NCBI GenBank assembly: GCA_964398225.1
Contig: CAYNLY010000021.1
Location: forward strand, 1-24,603
Direction: 5' to 3'
Length of the DNA: 24,603 nucleotides
Source of the DNA: CAYNLY01 sp964398225
Lineage (GTDB): Bacteria > Pseudomonadota > Zetaproteobacteria > Mariprofundales > Mariprofundaceae
Shown one piece after another: positions 15,345 through 23,137 of the stretch (positions are counted from its first letter, which is position 1; every line of letters begins with the position of its first letter). Under the pieces are notes generated by a model, which saw nothing but the letters and a program-made list of their open reading frames with translations, had not been told where the DNA came from and did no database searches. A program made the translations under genes and the position numbers.

Positions 15345-15350
15345 AGTATA
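15345..15350 (-). promoter_or_regulatory. Possible minus-10 box of the rnf operon
   Basis: TATACT (minus strand, 15350-15345) matches TATAAT at five of six positions and ends 7 bases before the rnfA ATG. Transcription would then begin at or next to the A of the start codon. No good minus-35 lies 16-18 bases upstream (TATACG or similar), so an activator may be needed, or the box may be chance. Confidence 0.4.
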
Positions 15351-15443
15351 GGTTGCGCCGCGCCGAGCGTATAGCCGGCAAAGACGCACTTTTGCCTGTG
15401 GTTTTGCCCAATCCACGGAAGAATGCCCGTAGTTTTCCCGGTG

Positions 15444-15472
15444 TTGACGCGGCATGCGGCCGCGCCCACGAT
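15444..15472 (+). promoter_or_regulatory. Possible sigma-70 promoter of apbC
   Basis: TTGACG (15444-15449), a 17-base spacer and CACGAT (15467-15472) lie 39 bases before the apbC start. The minus-35 is strong (five of six), the minus-10 poor (three of six). The predicted leader of about 33 bases would include the AAGGAG ribosome site. Confidence 0.4.
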
Positions 15473-15511
15473 GCCGGCTCCCCATTCCGCAACGACGCCC
15501 AAGGAGAGCCC

Positions 15512-16594
15512 ATGCCCGACCGCGAGGAAGTACTGCGCGCGCTGGCCACGATCGTCGACCCCGATCTGGGCCGGGACATCGTCAGCCTCGGTTTCGTCAA
15601 GGACGTGCGCATCGCGGACGGATGCGTGCGCGTCGTCATCGAGCTGACCACGCCCGCCTGTCCGGTGCGCGAAGAGTTCCGCAAGCAGGCCGAGGCGGCG
15701 ATCGAGGCGCTCGAGGGCGTGCGTTCGGTCGAGGTGGAAATGACCGCGAAGGTCCAAGCTCAGGCGCCGGCGAAGCAACCGGTTCCGGGGATTGCGCACA
15801 TCGTGGCCGTGGCCTCGGGCAAGGGAGGCGTGGGCAAGTCCACGACGGCCGTGAACCTGGCGGTCGCGCTCGCCGAAACCGGCGCGCGCACCGGCCTGCT
15901 CGATGCGGACATCTACGGGCCCTCGATCCCGCGCATGATGAACCTCGGAGGCCGGCGTCCGAAGGTGCGCGAGCGCACGATCGAGCCACTGGTGAATCAT
16001 GGCGTGAAGACGATGTCCATCGGCTACATGGTCGATGAGGAACAGGCGATGATCTGGCGCGGGCCGATGGTCTCCGGCGCGGTGATGCAGCTGCTCCGGG
16101 ACGTGGACTGGGGCGAGCTGGACTACCTCGTCGTGGACCTTCCCCCCGGCACCGGCGACATCCACCTGACGCTCGCCCAGCAGGTGCCGATCACAGGCGC
16201 ACTCGTCGTCACCACGCCGCAGGACATTGCGCTGATCGACGCCCGCAAGGCGGTGACGATGTTTCGCAGGGTCAACATTCCCGTGCTCGGCGTCGTCGAG
16301 AACATGAGCGTGTTCGTCTGCCCGCACTGCGGCCAGGCCACGCATGTCTTCGACCATCGGGGGGCGGACCGGCTGGCCGAGGAGGCGGACGCTCCGGTCC
16401 TCGCCCAGATTCCGCTCGACGTCCAGATCCGGATCGACGCGGACGCGGGCACGCCGATCGTGGCCGCGCACCCCGATTCACCGCAGGCGCAGGCCTTCCG
16501 CGAGCTCGCCGGGAAGGTGGCCGCGCGTCTGAGCACGCTGGCCGCGCGCCGGATCGAGATTCCGGTTCAGGTCGAAAAACCCTCCGGCGGCTAG
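15512..16594 (+). CDS. apbC: Mrp/ApbC family iron-sulfur carrier ATPase
   Basis: A P-loop ATPase (360 aa) that binds and hands on Fe-S clusters in the cytoplasm. An N-terminal DUF59/MIP18-like domain (residues 1-80; IVDPDLGRDIVSLGFV, TTPACPV) precedes the ParA/Mrp domain with the deviant Walker A SGKGGVGKST (residues 102-111, Lys109), LLDADIYGPSIP and VVDLPPGTGD. The cluster-binding Cys270-x2-Cys273 (CPHCG) is present. The ATG is preceded by AAGGAGAGCCC. It is divergent from the Fe-S-rich rnf operon, a functionally sensible neighbour, and its stop shares CTAG with the convergent hflX gene. Confidence 0.95.
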   Translation: MPDREEVLRALATIVDPDLGRDIVSLGFVKDVRIADGCVRVVIELTTPACPVREEFRKQAEAAIEALEGVRSVEVEMTAKVQAQAPAKQPVPGIAHIVAVASGKGGVGKSTTAVNLAVALAETGARTGLLDADIYGPSIPRMMNLGGRRPKVRERTIEPLVNHGVKTMSIGYMVDEEQAMIWRGPMVSGAVMQLLRDVDWGELDYLVVDLPPGTGDIHLTLAQQVPITGALVVTTPQDIALIDARKAVTMFRRVNIPVLGVVENMSVFVCPHCGQATHVFDHRGADRLAEEADAPVLAQIPLDVQIRIDADAGTPIVAAHPDSPQAQAFRELAGKVAARLSTLAARRIEIPVQVEKPSGG

Positions 16595-17904
16595 TCTCTG
16601 AGCCGCCAGTAGCCGTCCTTCTCGACAAGCCGCCCCGCGTCGCGGGGCGAAAGCATCACCTCGATCTCGATTCCGTCTTCACCTTCGCGCACCGTCAGCA
16701 CCCGCCCGCGCCGATGGCAGAAGGCGCGCGTCCGGCCGTCGCCGGGGTGCAGGCGCAGCGTAAGCCGCTGCATCCGGCGCTCCGCCCAGCGGGCGAGCAG
16801 CGCCAGCAGCGCATCGATGCCCTCGCCGGTCGCGGCCGAAACCGCAACGCGCGATCCGTCGATCTCGTCGGAAATGCGGCTAGCCGTATCCGGCGCCTTG
16901 TCCTTCTTGTTCCAGACCTCGATGATCGGCGGCCGTTCGTCGCCCACCAGCCCCAGCTGCGCGAGCGTTTCACGCACGACGGTGCCCTGAGGGCCCACCA
17001 TCGGGTCCGAGGCGTCGCGCACATGCAGGATCAGATCGGCCTCGGTCACCTCCTCGAGGGTGGCGCGGAACGCCTCGACCAGCTCATGCGGCAGGTCCTG
17101 CACGAAGCCCACGGTGTCGGAGAGCATCACCCGCTGGCCACCGGGGAGCACGAGCAGCCTCAGCGTCGGATCAAGCGTGGCAAAGAGCTTGTCCGCCGCC
17201 AGCACCTGCGCCTCGGTGAGCCGGTTGAACAGCGTGGACTTGCCGGCGTTCGTGTAGCCGACGAGCGCAACAGTCGGGATTTCCCGGCGCCTGCGGCCCG
17301 CGCGCTGGGTGGCGCGCATCCGGCGCACGCGCTCGAGTTCCTTTTCGATCTGGCGGATCCGGTTCCGGATCATGCGCCGGTCGAGCTCGATCTGGCGTTC
17401 TCCGGGTCCGCCGAGAAATCCGTAGCCGCCGCGCTGGCGTTCGAGATGGGTCCAGGAACGCACGAGGCGGCCCAGCTGGTAGTTCAGGCTTGCCAGCTCC
17501 ACCTGCAGCACGCCCTCGCGCGTGCGGGCCCGGCGCGCAAAGATCTCGAGGATCAGGCCGGTCCGGTCCACCACCTTCGCGTTCAGCGCCTTTTCCAGAT
17601 TGCGCTGCTGGACCGGGCTCAAGGGGTGATCGACGAAAACGACGCCGGCCCCGAGTTCCGCGACCGCACGCGCCAGACGCGCAACGATCCCCTGGCCGAG
17701 CAGCGTTCCGGGATTCGGGGTCCTCAGCGGAACCCGCTCGCTGGCGACCACCCGGCAATCGGCGGCCTCGACGAGCCGGTCGAACTCCTCGGCGCGCGCC
17801 CGCCAGACTTCGTCTCCGAGCCGCGCCGCGACGGACTCCGGATGCACGCTGATCGCGGGCTCGGGGCTTGCGTCGTGCTCCCAGCCGCCGCCGCGTTTCG
17901 TCAT
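16591..17904 (-). CDS. hflX: GTPase HflX
   Basis: A ribosome-associated GTPase that splits stalled or stressed ribosomes. The 437-aa product has the N-terminal HflX domain (VDHPLSPVQQRNLEKAL, VVDRTGLILEIFARRA), the Gly-rich linker GGYGFLGGPGERQIELDRR, a coiled segment, then the G domain: G1 GYTNAGKST (216-224), G3 DTVGF, G4 NKKD. A C-terminal extension of about 70 residues follows. The start ATG overlaps the miaA stop (ATGA) without a strong Shine-Dalgarno, so coupling is likely. It is the last gene of the ubiH-to-hflX unit. Hfq is not present between miaA and hflX. Confidence 0.96.
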   Translation of the reverse strand: MTKRGGGWEHDASPEPAISVHPESVAARLGDEVWRARAEEFDRLVEAADCRVVASERVPLRTPNPGTLLGQGIVARLARAVAELGAGVVFVDHPLSPVQQRNLEKALNAKVVDRTGLILEIFARRARTREGVLQVELASLNYQLGRLVRSWTHLERQRGGYGFLGGPGERQIELDRRMIRNRIRQIEKELERVRRMRATQRAGRRRREIPTVALVGYTNAGKSTLFNRLTEAQVLAADKLFATLDPTLRLLVLPGGQRVMLSDTVGFVQDLPHELVEAFRATLEEVTEADLILHVRDASDPMVGPQGTVVRETLAQLGLVGDERPPIIEVWNKKDKAPDTASRISDEIDGSRVAVSAATGEGIDALLALLARWAERRMQRLTLRLHPGDGRTRAFCHRRGRVLTVREGEDGIEIEVMLSPRDAGRLVEKDGYWRLRD

Positions 17905-18830
17905 CCGGAACCCAGCTCGGACAGCGCCCGCACAAGCCTCGGGCGCAGCTGCCCAGCATCGCCGCGCTCGGCCTGTGGCGTCTGGTGGGCAAACCAGGTG
18001 GCCTGCCGCTTCGCGTACCGGCGCGTGGCGGTGATGCCCTCCCGGATGCAGAGCTCGAGATCCCGGCCGGTCCGCACATGCGCGAGCAGCTGGCGGTAGC
18101 CCACCGCACGCATCGCCGGATGCGTCTCGGGAAGGTTCAGTCCGGCAAGCCAGCGGACCTCGTCGAGCCATCCCTTCTCCAGCATCACATGGAAGCGTTC
18201 GGCGATCCGCGCCCGCAGGATGGCGCGCGGCAGTTCGAGCACGAACAGCCGCACCCCGCCGGGCAACAGCGGCCGGCGGCCTTCGTTCAGCCAGTCGGAA
18301 AGCGGCCGGCCCGAACTTTCGAACACCGCGAGCGCACGCAGGATGCGCTGGGTGTCGGTCGGGGCAAGCCGCCGGGCCGTTTCGGGATCCACCTTCCGGA
18401 GTTCCTCGTGGAGCCGGACGATGCCCTCTCTGGCCAGGCGAGCCCGGAGCCGTTCGCGCACCTCCCCGCGTTCCGTCGGGATCTCGGCAAGCCCCTCGAT
18501 GAGCGCCTTCAGATACAGGCCCGTGCCCCCGACGATCAGCGGAATCCGGCCTTGCGCCCGCTCCTTTTCGATCGCCTCGGCCGCCATCCGCGCCCAGCGG
18601 GCCGCCGAGCAGATGTCGGGAAGACGCACGACGTCGAGCATCCGGTGCGGAAGCCTGCCGCGCTCCTCGGCCGAGGGCTTCGCCGTGCCGATGTCCAGAC
18701 CCTCATAGACCTGCATCGAATCGCAGGCGATCGCGACAAGATTCGGAACCGCATCCGCAAGCTCCAGGGCCAGCCGGGTCTTTCCGGTTCCCGTGGCGCC
18801 CATCAGGGCCACGGCCTGCGGAGCGTTCAA
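17901..18830 (-). CDS. miaA: tRNA dimethylallyltransferase MiaA
   Basis: Adds an isopentenyl (dimethylallyl) group to A37 of tRNAs reading UNN codons, which would include the tRNA-Leu(CAA) at the window end. The 309-aa product shows P-loop GATGTGKT (residues 11-18), DSMQVYEGLDIGTAKPS and GGTGLYLKALIEGL, plus the C-terminal AVGYRQL. The start is TTG at 18830-18828, overlapping the antiporter stop as TTGA and preceded by GGAAGGAAGG. The first in-frame ATG falls immediately before the P-loop and is too late, so the rare start is well supported. Confidence 0.95.
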   Translation of the reverse strand: MNAPQAVALMGATGTGKTRLALELADAVPNLVAIACDSMQVYEGLDIGTAKPSAEERGRLPHRMLDVVRLPDICSAARWARMAAEAIEKERAQGRIPLIVGGTGLYLKALIEGLAEIPTERGEVRERLRARLAREGIVRLHEELRKVDPETARRLAPTDTQRILRALAVFESSGRPLSDWLNEGRRPLLPGGVRLFVLELPRAILRARIAERFHVMLEKGWLDEVRWLAGLNLPETHPAMRAVGYRQLLAHVRTGRDLELCIREGITATRRYAKRQATWFAHQTPQAERGDAGQLRPRLVRALSELGSG

Positions 18831-20059
18831 TGCCTTCCTTCCCGCACCTGCTCGATCATGCCGACCATGCGCCGGATTTCCTCCTCCTTGCTCCGGTCCA
18901 CGAGCACCTGCGTGTCCTCGCGGACCAGAAGCCGGACAAGAAGCATCCAGATCGGACTGAGCAGAAGGCTGAGCGCGATCACGGCCATCGCCATCTGATG
19001 CCCCGCCTCGCTGAGCATGCCCAGCCCCAGCCCCAGGGACGCAAGCAGAAACGAAAACTCACCGATCTGCGAAAGAAGTCCGCCCGTAAGCAGCGACATC
19101 GGCCAGGTCTCCCCGAGAAGACGGAGCACGATCGTGTTGATCCCCGAGTTCAGCGCGAACACGGCCAGCGTCAGCACGGCCACGAGCCCCAGATGCTCGA
19201 GCACGAAATCGAGCTGCACGAGCATGCCCACCGACATGAAGAACAGCGCAACGAAGACCACATAGAGCGAGCGCAGATGCTCCTCGACCCATTCGGCCTG
19301 ATCGGACGCGTTCAGCACCATGCCGGCAAGAAACGCGCCGAACGGCGCCGAAAGCCCGATCTGGGCGGTCAGCGCGGCCGAGGCGAAACACAGAAGCAGG
19401 CCGAGCATGATTTCCTTGTCCACCGACTGCCGGAGCGCGGGGGGAACACGCCATCCGGGATGGCGCATCAGCCAGATCACGAGCGCAATCAGAAGCGCGC
19501 CGCCAACCAGCTGGCCGACGACCTGCCCCCAGGACACGCCCTCGCCGCCGACCAGCCCGATCAGGATCATGATCGGCACGATCGCGAGATCCTGCATCAG
19601 CAGCACGCCAAGCGCGTTCTGCCCGAACGGCGTCTCGAGCTCGCCGCTGTCCTTCAGCATCGTCAGCACGACCGCCGTCGAGCTCATGCTGATGATGAAG
19701 CCGAACAGCATGCCCGCCCGCCAGCCCCAGCCGAGCAGCAATGCCCCGCCGATGCAGACGGCGACGCTGACCGCCATCTGCGCCAGCGTTCCGAGCACCG
19801 CCACCCGCCAGCCGGCGATCAGCCGGGGCAGCGACACCTCCATGCCGATGAAGAACAGCAGCATGATCACGCCGATCTCGCCGACGTGGGTGAGCAGTTC
19901 GCGGTCCTCGACGAAGCCGAAGCCGGAGGGACCGACGAGCACGCCGGTCACGATGTAGGCCACGGCCGCCGGAACGCGGATCATCCGCAGCAGATAGGCC
20001 GAGGTCAGCGCGCAGGCGAGGACCGCAACGAGAATCAGCAGGACGTTCTGGGCTTCCAC
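18827..20059 (-). CDS. CPA2 family cation:proton antiporter (KefB-like membrane domain)
   Basis: An integral membrane protein of 410 aa with about 12 hydrophobic segments, of the monovalent cation:proton antiporter-2 family. Family marks include AYIVTGVLVGPSGFGFV, SMSSTAVVLTMLKD, GVLLMQDLAIVP with the conserved Gln-Asp, SAPFGAFLAGMVLN and SQIGEFSFLLASLG. Unlike KefB/KefC it has no C-terminal nucleotide-binding RCK domain; only a charged tail of about 30 residues follows the last helix. The ion is unknown. The start is taken as GTG at 20059; no clear Shine-Dalgarno precedes it, so a nearby alternative is possible. It sits between mutL and miaA, which are often direct neighbours. Confidence 0.88.
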   Translation of the reverse strand: MEAQNVLLILVAVLACALTSAYLLRMIRVPAAVAYIVTGVLVGPSGFGFVEDRELLTHVGEIGVIMLLFFIGMEVSLPRLIAGWRVAVLGTLAQMAVSVAVCIGGALLLGWGWRAGMLFGFIISMSSTAVVLTMLKDSGELETPFGQNALGVLLMQDLAIVPIMILIGLVGGEGVSWGQVVGQLVGGALLIALVIWLMRHPGWRVPPALRQSVDKEIMLGLLLCFASAALTAQIGLSAPFGAFLAGMVLNASDQAEWVEEHLRSLYVVFVALFFMSVGMLVQLDFVLEHLGLVAVLTLAVFALNSGINTIVLRLLGETWPMSLLTGGLLSQIGEFSFLLASLGLGLGMLSEAGHQMAMAVIALSLLLSPIWMLLVRLLVREDTQVLVDRSKEEEIRRMVGMIEQVREGRH

Positions 20060-20110
20060 GAGCCGGATGCTAGCAGCAGGCCGCTGCCGGAAACATCGCC
20101 GGCAACCGGC

Positions 20111-21937
20111 CTATTCCCTGCGTCCGAAAAGACGGTCGAGGTCGTCGAGGCTCAGGCGCACGTAGGTGGGCCGGCCGTGGTTGCACTGGGCGATGTTCGG
20201 CGTGCGCTCCATGCCGCGAAGCAGGGCCTCCTGCTCTTCCCGCGTCATCGTCCGGCCCGAACGGATCGAGGCCTTGCAGGCCCGGTTGCCGAGCCAGCGC
20301 TCGAGCACGCGCCCCAGCCCGCTTGCGTCGGCCTCGGCCTCAAGGCCGATCAGCCGGCAGGAGTCAACGAGTTCCTCGACCAGCGGCACCGGCGCCTCGC
20401 CCGCAAGCTGCGCGGGCACCGCCTCGATGCGGACGCGCTCGCCTTCGACGCTAACGCGCACCCCGAAGCGCGCGAGCGCATCCGCATGTTCGGCAAGCCA
20501 GGCCAGCGTCGCCGGATCCGGCGTCCACTCGGCCGGCACGAGCAGCGGCTGACTGCTCACCCGGTCGGTGGCGAGCTCGCGCTTCAGCGCCTCGAAGGTC
20601 ATCCGCTCGTGGGCCGCGTGCTGGTCCACGAGCACGATGCCCTCGCCGGTCTGTGCGAGGATGTAGCGCCCGTGCAACTGGGCCACCGGCTCTCCAAGAT
20701 CGGGCGCATCCGGAGCCTGCTCCGGCGCGGGGCGGGTGCGATATCCGGCGGCCGGCTCCCGAACCTCCGGCGCCCGCCAGAGCCTGCGCATCACATCCGC
20801 CGGCGGCCGCGCCCCGGCCGCGCGGGGAATCGCGGAAACGGGCCCGCCCGCCGCTTCCGTGGCGGGTGCCTGCCTCGGACCACGGGGAACCGAAGGACGC
20901 ATCCGGAGAAGCGCCTCGCGGCCCGGTTCGGACGACACCTGCCTTCCCATCCGTTCAAGCGCCGCGCGCACGCAGGCCACGACCGACGCGCGCACGACCG
21001 TCGGCTTGCGAAACCGGACCTCGCGCTTGGCCGGATGGACGTTGACGTCCACCTCGCGCGGATCCATCTCGATCCGGACGACCGCGACCGGGTAGCGGTC
21101 GTGGAACATCACATCCCGGTAGGCCGCGCGCAGCGCGGCGATCAGGCCGCGGTCGCGGATCACGCGCCCGTTGAGCAGGAAATGCATCCGCGTGCTGTCG
21201 CGATGGTGGAAGGTGGGCAGGCCCAGGCAGGCCTCGACGACGATCCCCTCGTGCTCGATGCGCTGATGCACGCTGTTGGCCGCAAACGGCTCGCCCATGA
21301 TCCGGGCCACGCGCCGCTGCCAGTCCTCGCGCGGGCAGTCCAGCTGGCGCCTTCCGTCGACAAACAGCGTAAACGCGACCTCGGGATGCGCCAGCGCGAG
21401 CCCCCGCATCGTTTCGAGAACATGCGCCTCCTCGGTCCGGTCCGAGCGCAGAAAACGCAGGCGCGCGGGCGTGTTCAGAAACAGGTCGCGCACCTCGACG
21501 CGCGTGCCGCGCCGGGGCGGTGCGGGCAGCACTTCCGGCTCCCGCCCTCCGTGGACGCGCACCTCGATCCCCTCGGCCGCATCCGGCAGCGCGGTGTGCA
21601 TCCGGAAGCGGGAGACGGAGGCGATCGACGGCAGCGCCTCGCCCCGGAACCCATGGCTCGCAATCCGGTGCAGATCCTCGAGGCTCCGGATCTTGCTCGT
21701 CGCATGCCTGCGCACGGCCAGCCGCGCATCCTCCGCGGACATGCCGCAGCCGTCGTCCTCGACCTCGATGCGCGCCTTTCCGGCCCGCTCGATCCGCACC
21801 ACGACGCGCGTGCAGCCGGCATCGATGCTGTTCTCGACCAGCTCCTTGACGGCGGACGCCGGCCGCTCGACGACCTCGCCGGCCGCGATCTGGTCGGCCA
21901 CCTGCGGCGGCAGCAGATGAATCGTCGTTTCGGCCAC
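20111..21937 (-). CDS. mutL: DNA mismatch repair protein MutL (endonuclease type)
   Basis: Links mismatch recognition by MutS to strand removal. The 608-aa protein has the N-terminal GHKL ATPase (VKELVENSIDAG with catalytic Glu35, DDGCGM, TSKI, GFRGEAL) and a proline/alanine-rich linker (about residues 330-400). In the C-terminal dimerisation domain the endonuclease motif DQHAAHERMTFE (residues 438-449) is complete, and ACKASIR, QCNHGRPT and the terminal LFGR are also present. That set marks a nicking MutL, found in bacteria without MutH. The start is GTG, immediately after the TAG of the upstream hydroxylase gene (TAGGTG). The N-terminus lines up with the family, so GTG is supported. Confidence 0.97.
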   Translation of the reverse strand: MAETTIHLLPPQVADQIAAGEVVERPASAVKELVENSIDAGCTRVVVRIERAGKARIEVEDDGCGMSAEDARLAVRRHATSKIRSLEDLHRIASHGFRGEALPSIASVSRFRMHTALPDAAEGIEVRVHGGREPEVLPAPPRRGTRVEVRDLFLNTPARLRFLRSDRTEEAHVLETMRGLALAHPEVAFTLFVDGRRQLDCPREDWQRRVARIMGEPFAANSVHQRIEHEGIVVEACLGLPTFHHRDSTRMHFLLNGRVIRDRGLIAALRAAYRDVMFHDRYPVAVVRIEMDPREVDVNVHPAKREVRFRKPTVVRASVVACVRAALERMGRQVSSEPGREALLRMRPSVPRGPRQAPATEAAGGPVSAIPRAAGARPPADVMRRLWRAPEVREPAAGYRTRPAPEQAPDAPDLGEPVAQLHGRYILAQTGEGIVLVDQHAAHERMTFEALKRELATDRVSSQPLLVPAEWTPDPATLAWLAEHADALARFGVRVSVEGERVRIEAVPAQLAGEAPVPLVEELVDSCRLIGLEAEADASGLGRVLERWLGNRACKASIRSGRTMTREEQEALLRGMERTPNIAQCNHGRPTYVRLSLDDLDRLFGRRE

Positions 21938-23137
21938 CTAGGTGATCTGCCTCGGCACCGGCAGCGAAAGCCCCGCCCCGTTCTGCATCAGCAGGCGCTT
22001 GATCGGCCCGAGGTTCGACACCGCGCGCATCCCGGCCGAACGCAGCGCGCCCAGGCCCGGCACCGGCGCGGTGAACAGCCGGTGAAAGCCCTCCATCCCG
22101 GCCATCACGGCCAGCACGTCCGGAAGGCGCAGATGCCGGTAGCGCGCGAGCACCTCCTCGCCGCCGATGTCCTCGCCGAAGCGCGCGGCGTCGGCGATCT
22201 CCTGCGCCAGCACCATCGCGTCGCGAAGGCCAAGATTCACGCCGAGGCCGGCCAGCGGGTGGATCGTATGCGCGGCATCGCCCACCAGCGCAAGCCTTGG
22301 ACGCACCAGGTGATGCGCAAGCTGTGCGCGCAGCGGAAACGCCGCCCGCTCGCCGACCTCGAGGATCCGCCCCAGCACCGGGCCGAAACTGGCCTGAAGC
22401 GCATGCAGAAATGCCTCGTCGCTCAGCCGCATCATCCGCTCGGCCTCGCGCTCGGGAAGACTCCAGACGATCGAGCACAGGCCATCGGTCATCGGCAGCA
22501 CGGCCAGAGGTCCGCCGGGAAGAAAGCGCTGGAAGGCGACCCCCTGATGCGCGCGCTCCGGACGGATCGTCGCCACCAGCCCCTTCTGCCGGTAGTCCCG
22601 CCGCCAGACGCCGATGCGCCGCTGCCTCCGGAGCCACGAGTTCGGTCCGTCGGCGCCGACGACGAGCCGCGCGCGCATCGTGCCGCCGTCGGCAAGCGCA
22701 AGGCGCACCCATGAGGCCCCCACCTCCACGGACGCGACCTCGACCGGACAGAGCCAGTCGACGTCGTCCGAATCCATGACCCGCGAAAGCTCCGCCTCGA
22801 TGAGCCGGCGGTTTTCGACCAGCCAGCCCAGCTGCGCGCGGCCGATTTCGACGGCATCGAAGCGGATGCCGCCCGGCTGCTGATCGTCCCAGACGCGCAT
22901 CGCGACGATCGGCTGCGCATCCTTCAGCTCTTGCCAGACGCCGATGCCCGAAAGCGCCTCGCGGTTGCCCTCGACGATCGCGGAAACCCGGCAGTCGCGC
23001 CCCAGCGACAGAAAGGTTCCGGGCTCGTTCCGTTCGAGCACCGCGATCGAAAGCCCGCGGCCGCGAAGCGCGCAGGCGAGCGCAAGGCCCACCATGCCGC
23101 CGCCGATGATTGCGACATCGTACTCGGCCTGCCTCAT
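21938..23137 (-). CDS. UbiI/UbiF-like FAD-dependent ubiquinone-pathway hydroxylase
   Basis: A 399-aa flavin monooxygenase of the UbiH/COQ6 family, which hydroxylates the aromatic ring in ubiquinone synthesis. The FAD-binding GxGxxG is seen in VAIIGGGMVGLALA, the ribose-binding Glu in VLERN, the DG motif in LVVGADGPNSWLRR, and the second FAD motif in LVGDAAHTIHPLAGLGVNLG. The GDAAHTIHPLAG form is closer to UbiI/UbiF than to UbiH. The usual GQG is GLG here. Which ring carbon it oxidises cannot be told from sequence. Its ATG overlaps the ubiH stop (ATGA), and it ends directly against mutL. Confidence 0.88.
   Translation of the reverse strand: MRQAEYDVAIIGGGMVGLALACALRGRGLSIAVLERNEPGTFLSLGRDCRVSAIVEGNREALSGIGVWQELKDAQPIVAMRVWDDQQPGGIRFDAVEIGRAQLGWLVENRRLIEAELSRVMDSDDVDWLCPVEVASVEVGASWVRLALADGGTMRARLVVGADGPNSWLRRQRRIGVWRRDYRQKGLVATIRPERAHQGVAFQRFLPGGPLAVLPMTDGLCSIVWSLPEREAERMMRLSDEAFLHALQASFGPVLGRILEVGERAAFPLRAQLAHHLVRPRLALVGDAAHTIHPLAGLGVNLGLRDAMVLAQEIADAARFGEDIGGEEVLARYRHLRLPDVLAVMAGMEGFHRLFTAPVPGLGALRSAGMRAVSNLGPIKRLLMQNGAGLSLPVPRQIT

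Noticed and set aside
14756..16471. A minus-strand frame that would extend rnfA by about 380 residues over apbC
   Set aside because: RnfA starts at 15337 by family alignment; the extension is antisense to ApbC and has no domain.
20060..20110. GC-rich inverted repeat GCCGG-CAA-CCGGC between mutL and the antiporter gene as a terminator
   Set aside because: The stem is only five pairs and has no T-tract, and the genes appear co-transcribed.
18830..22714. A 1294-codon open frame on the plus strand
   Set aside because: It lies antisense to miaA, the antiporter, mutL and the UbiI/F-like gene, all with clear family motifs. Its product is rich in His, Arg, Pro and Gln with no domain, as expected for a shadow frame in GC-rich DNA.
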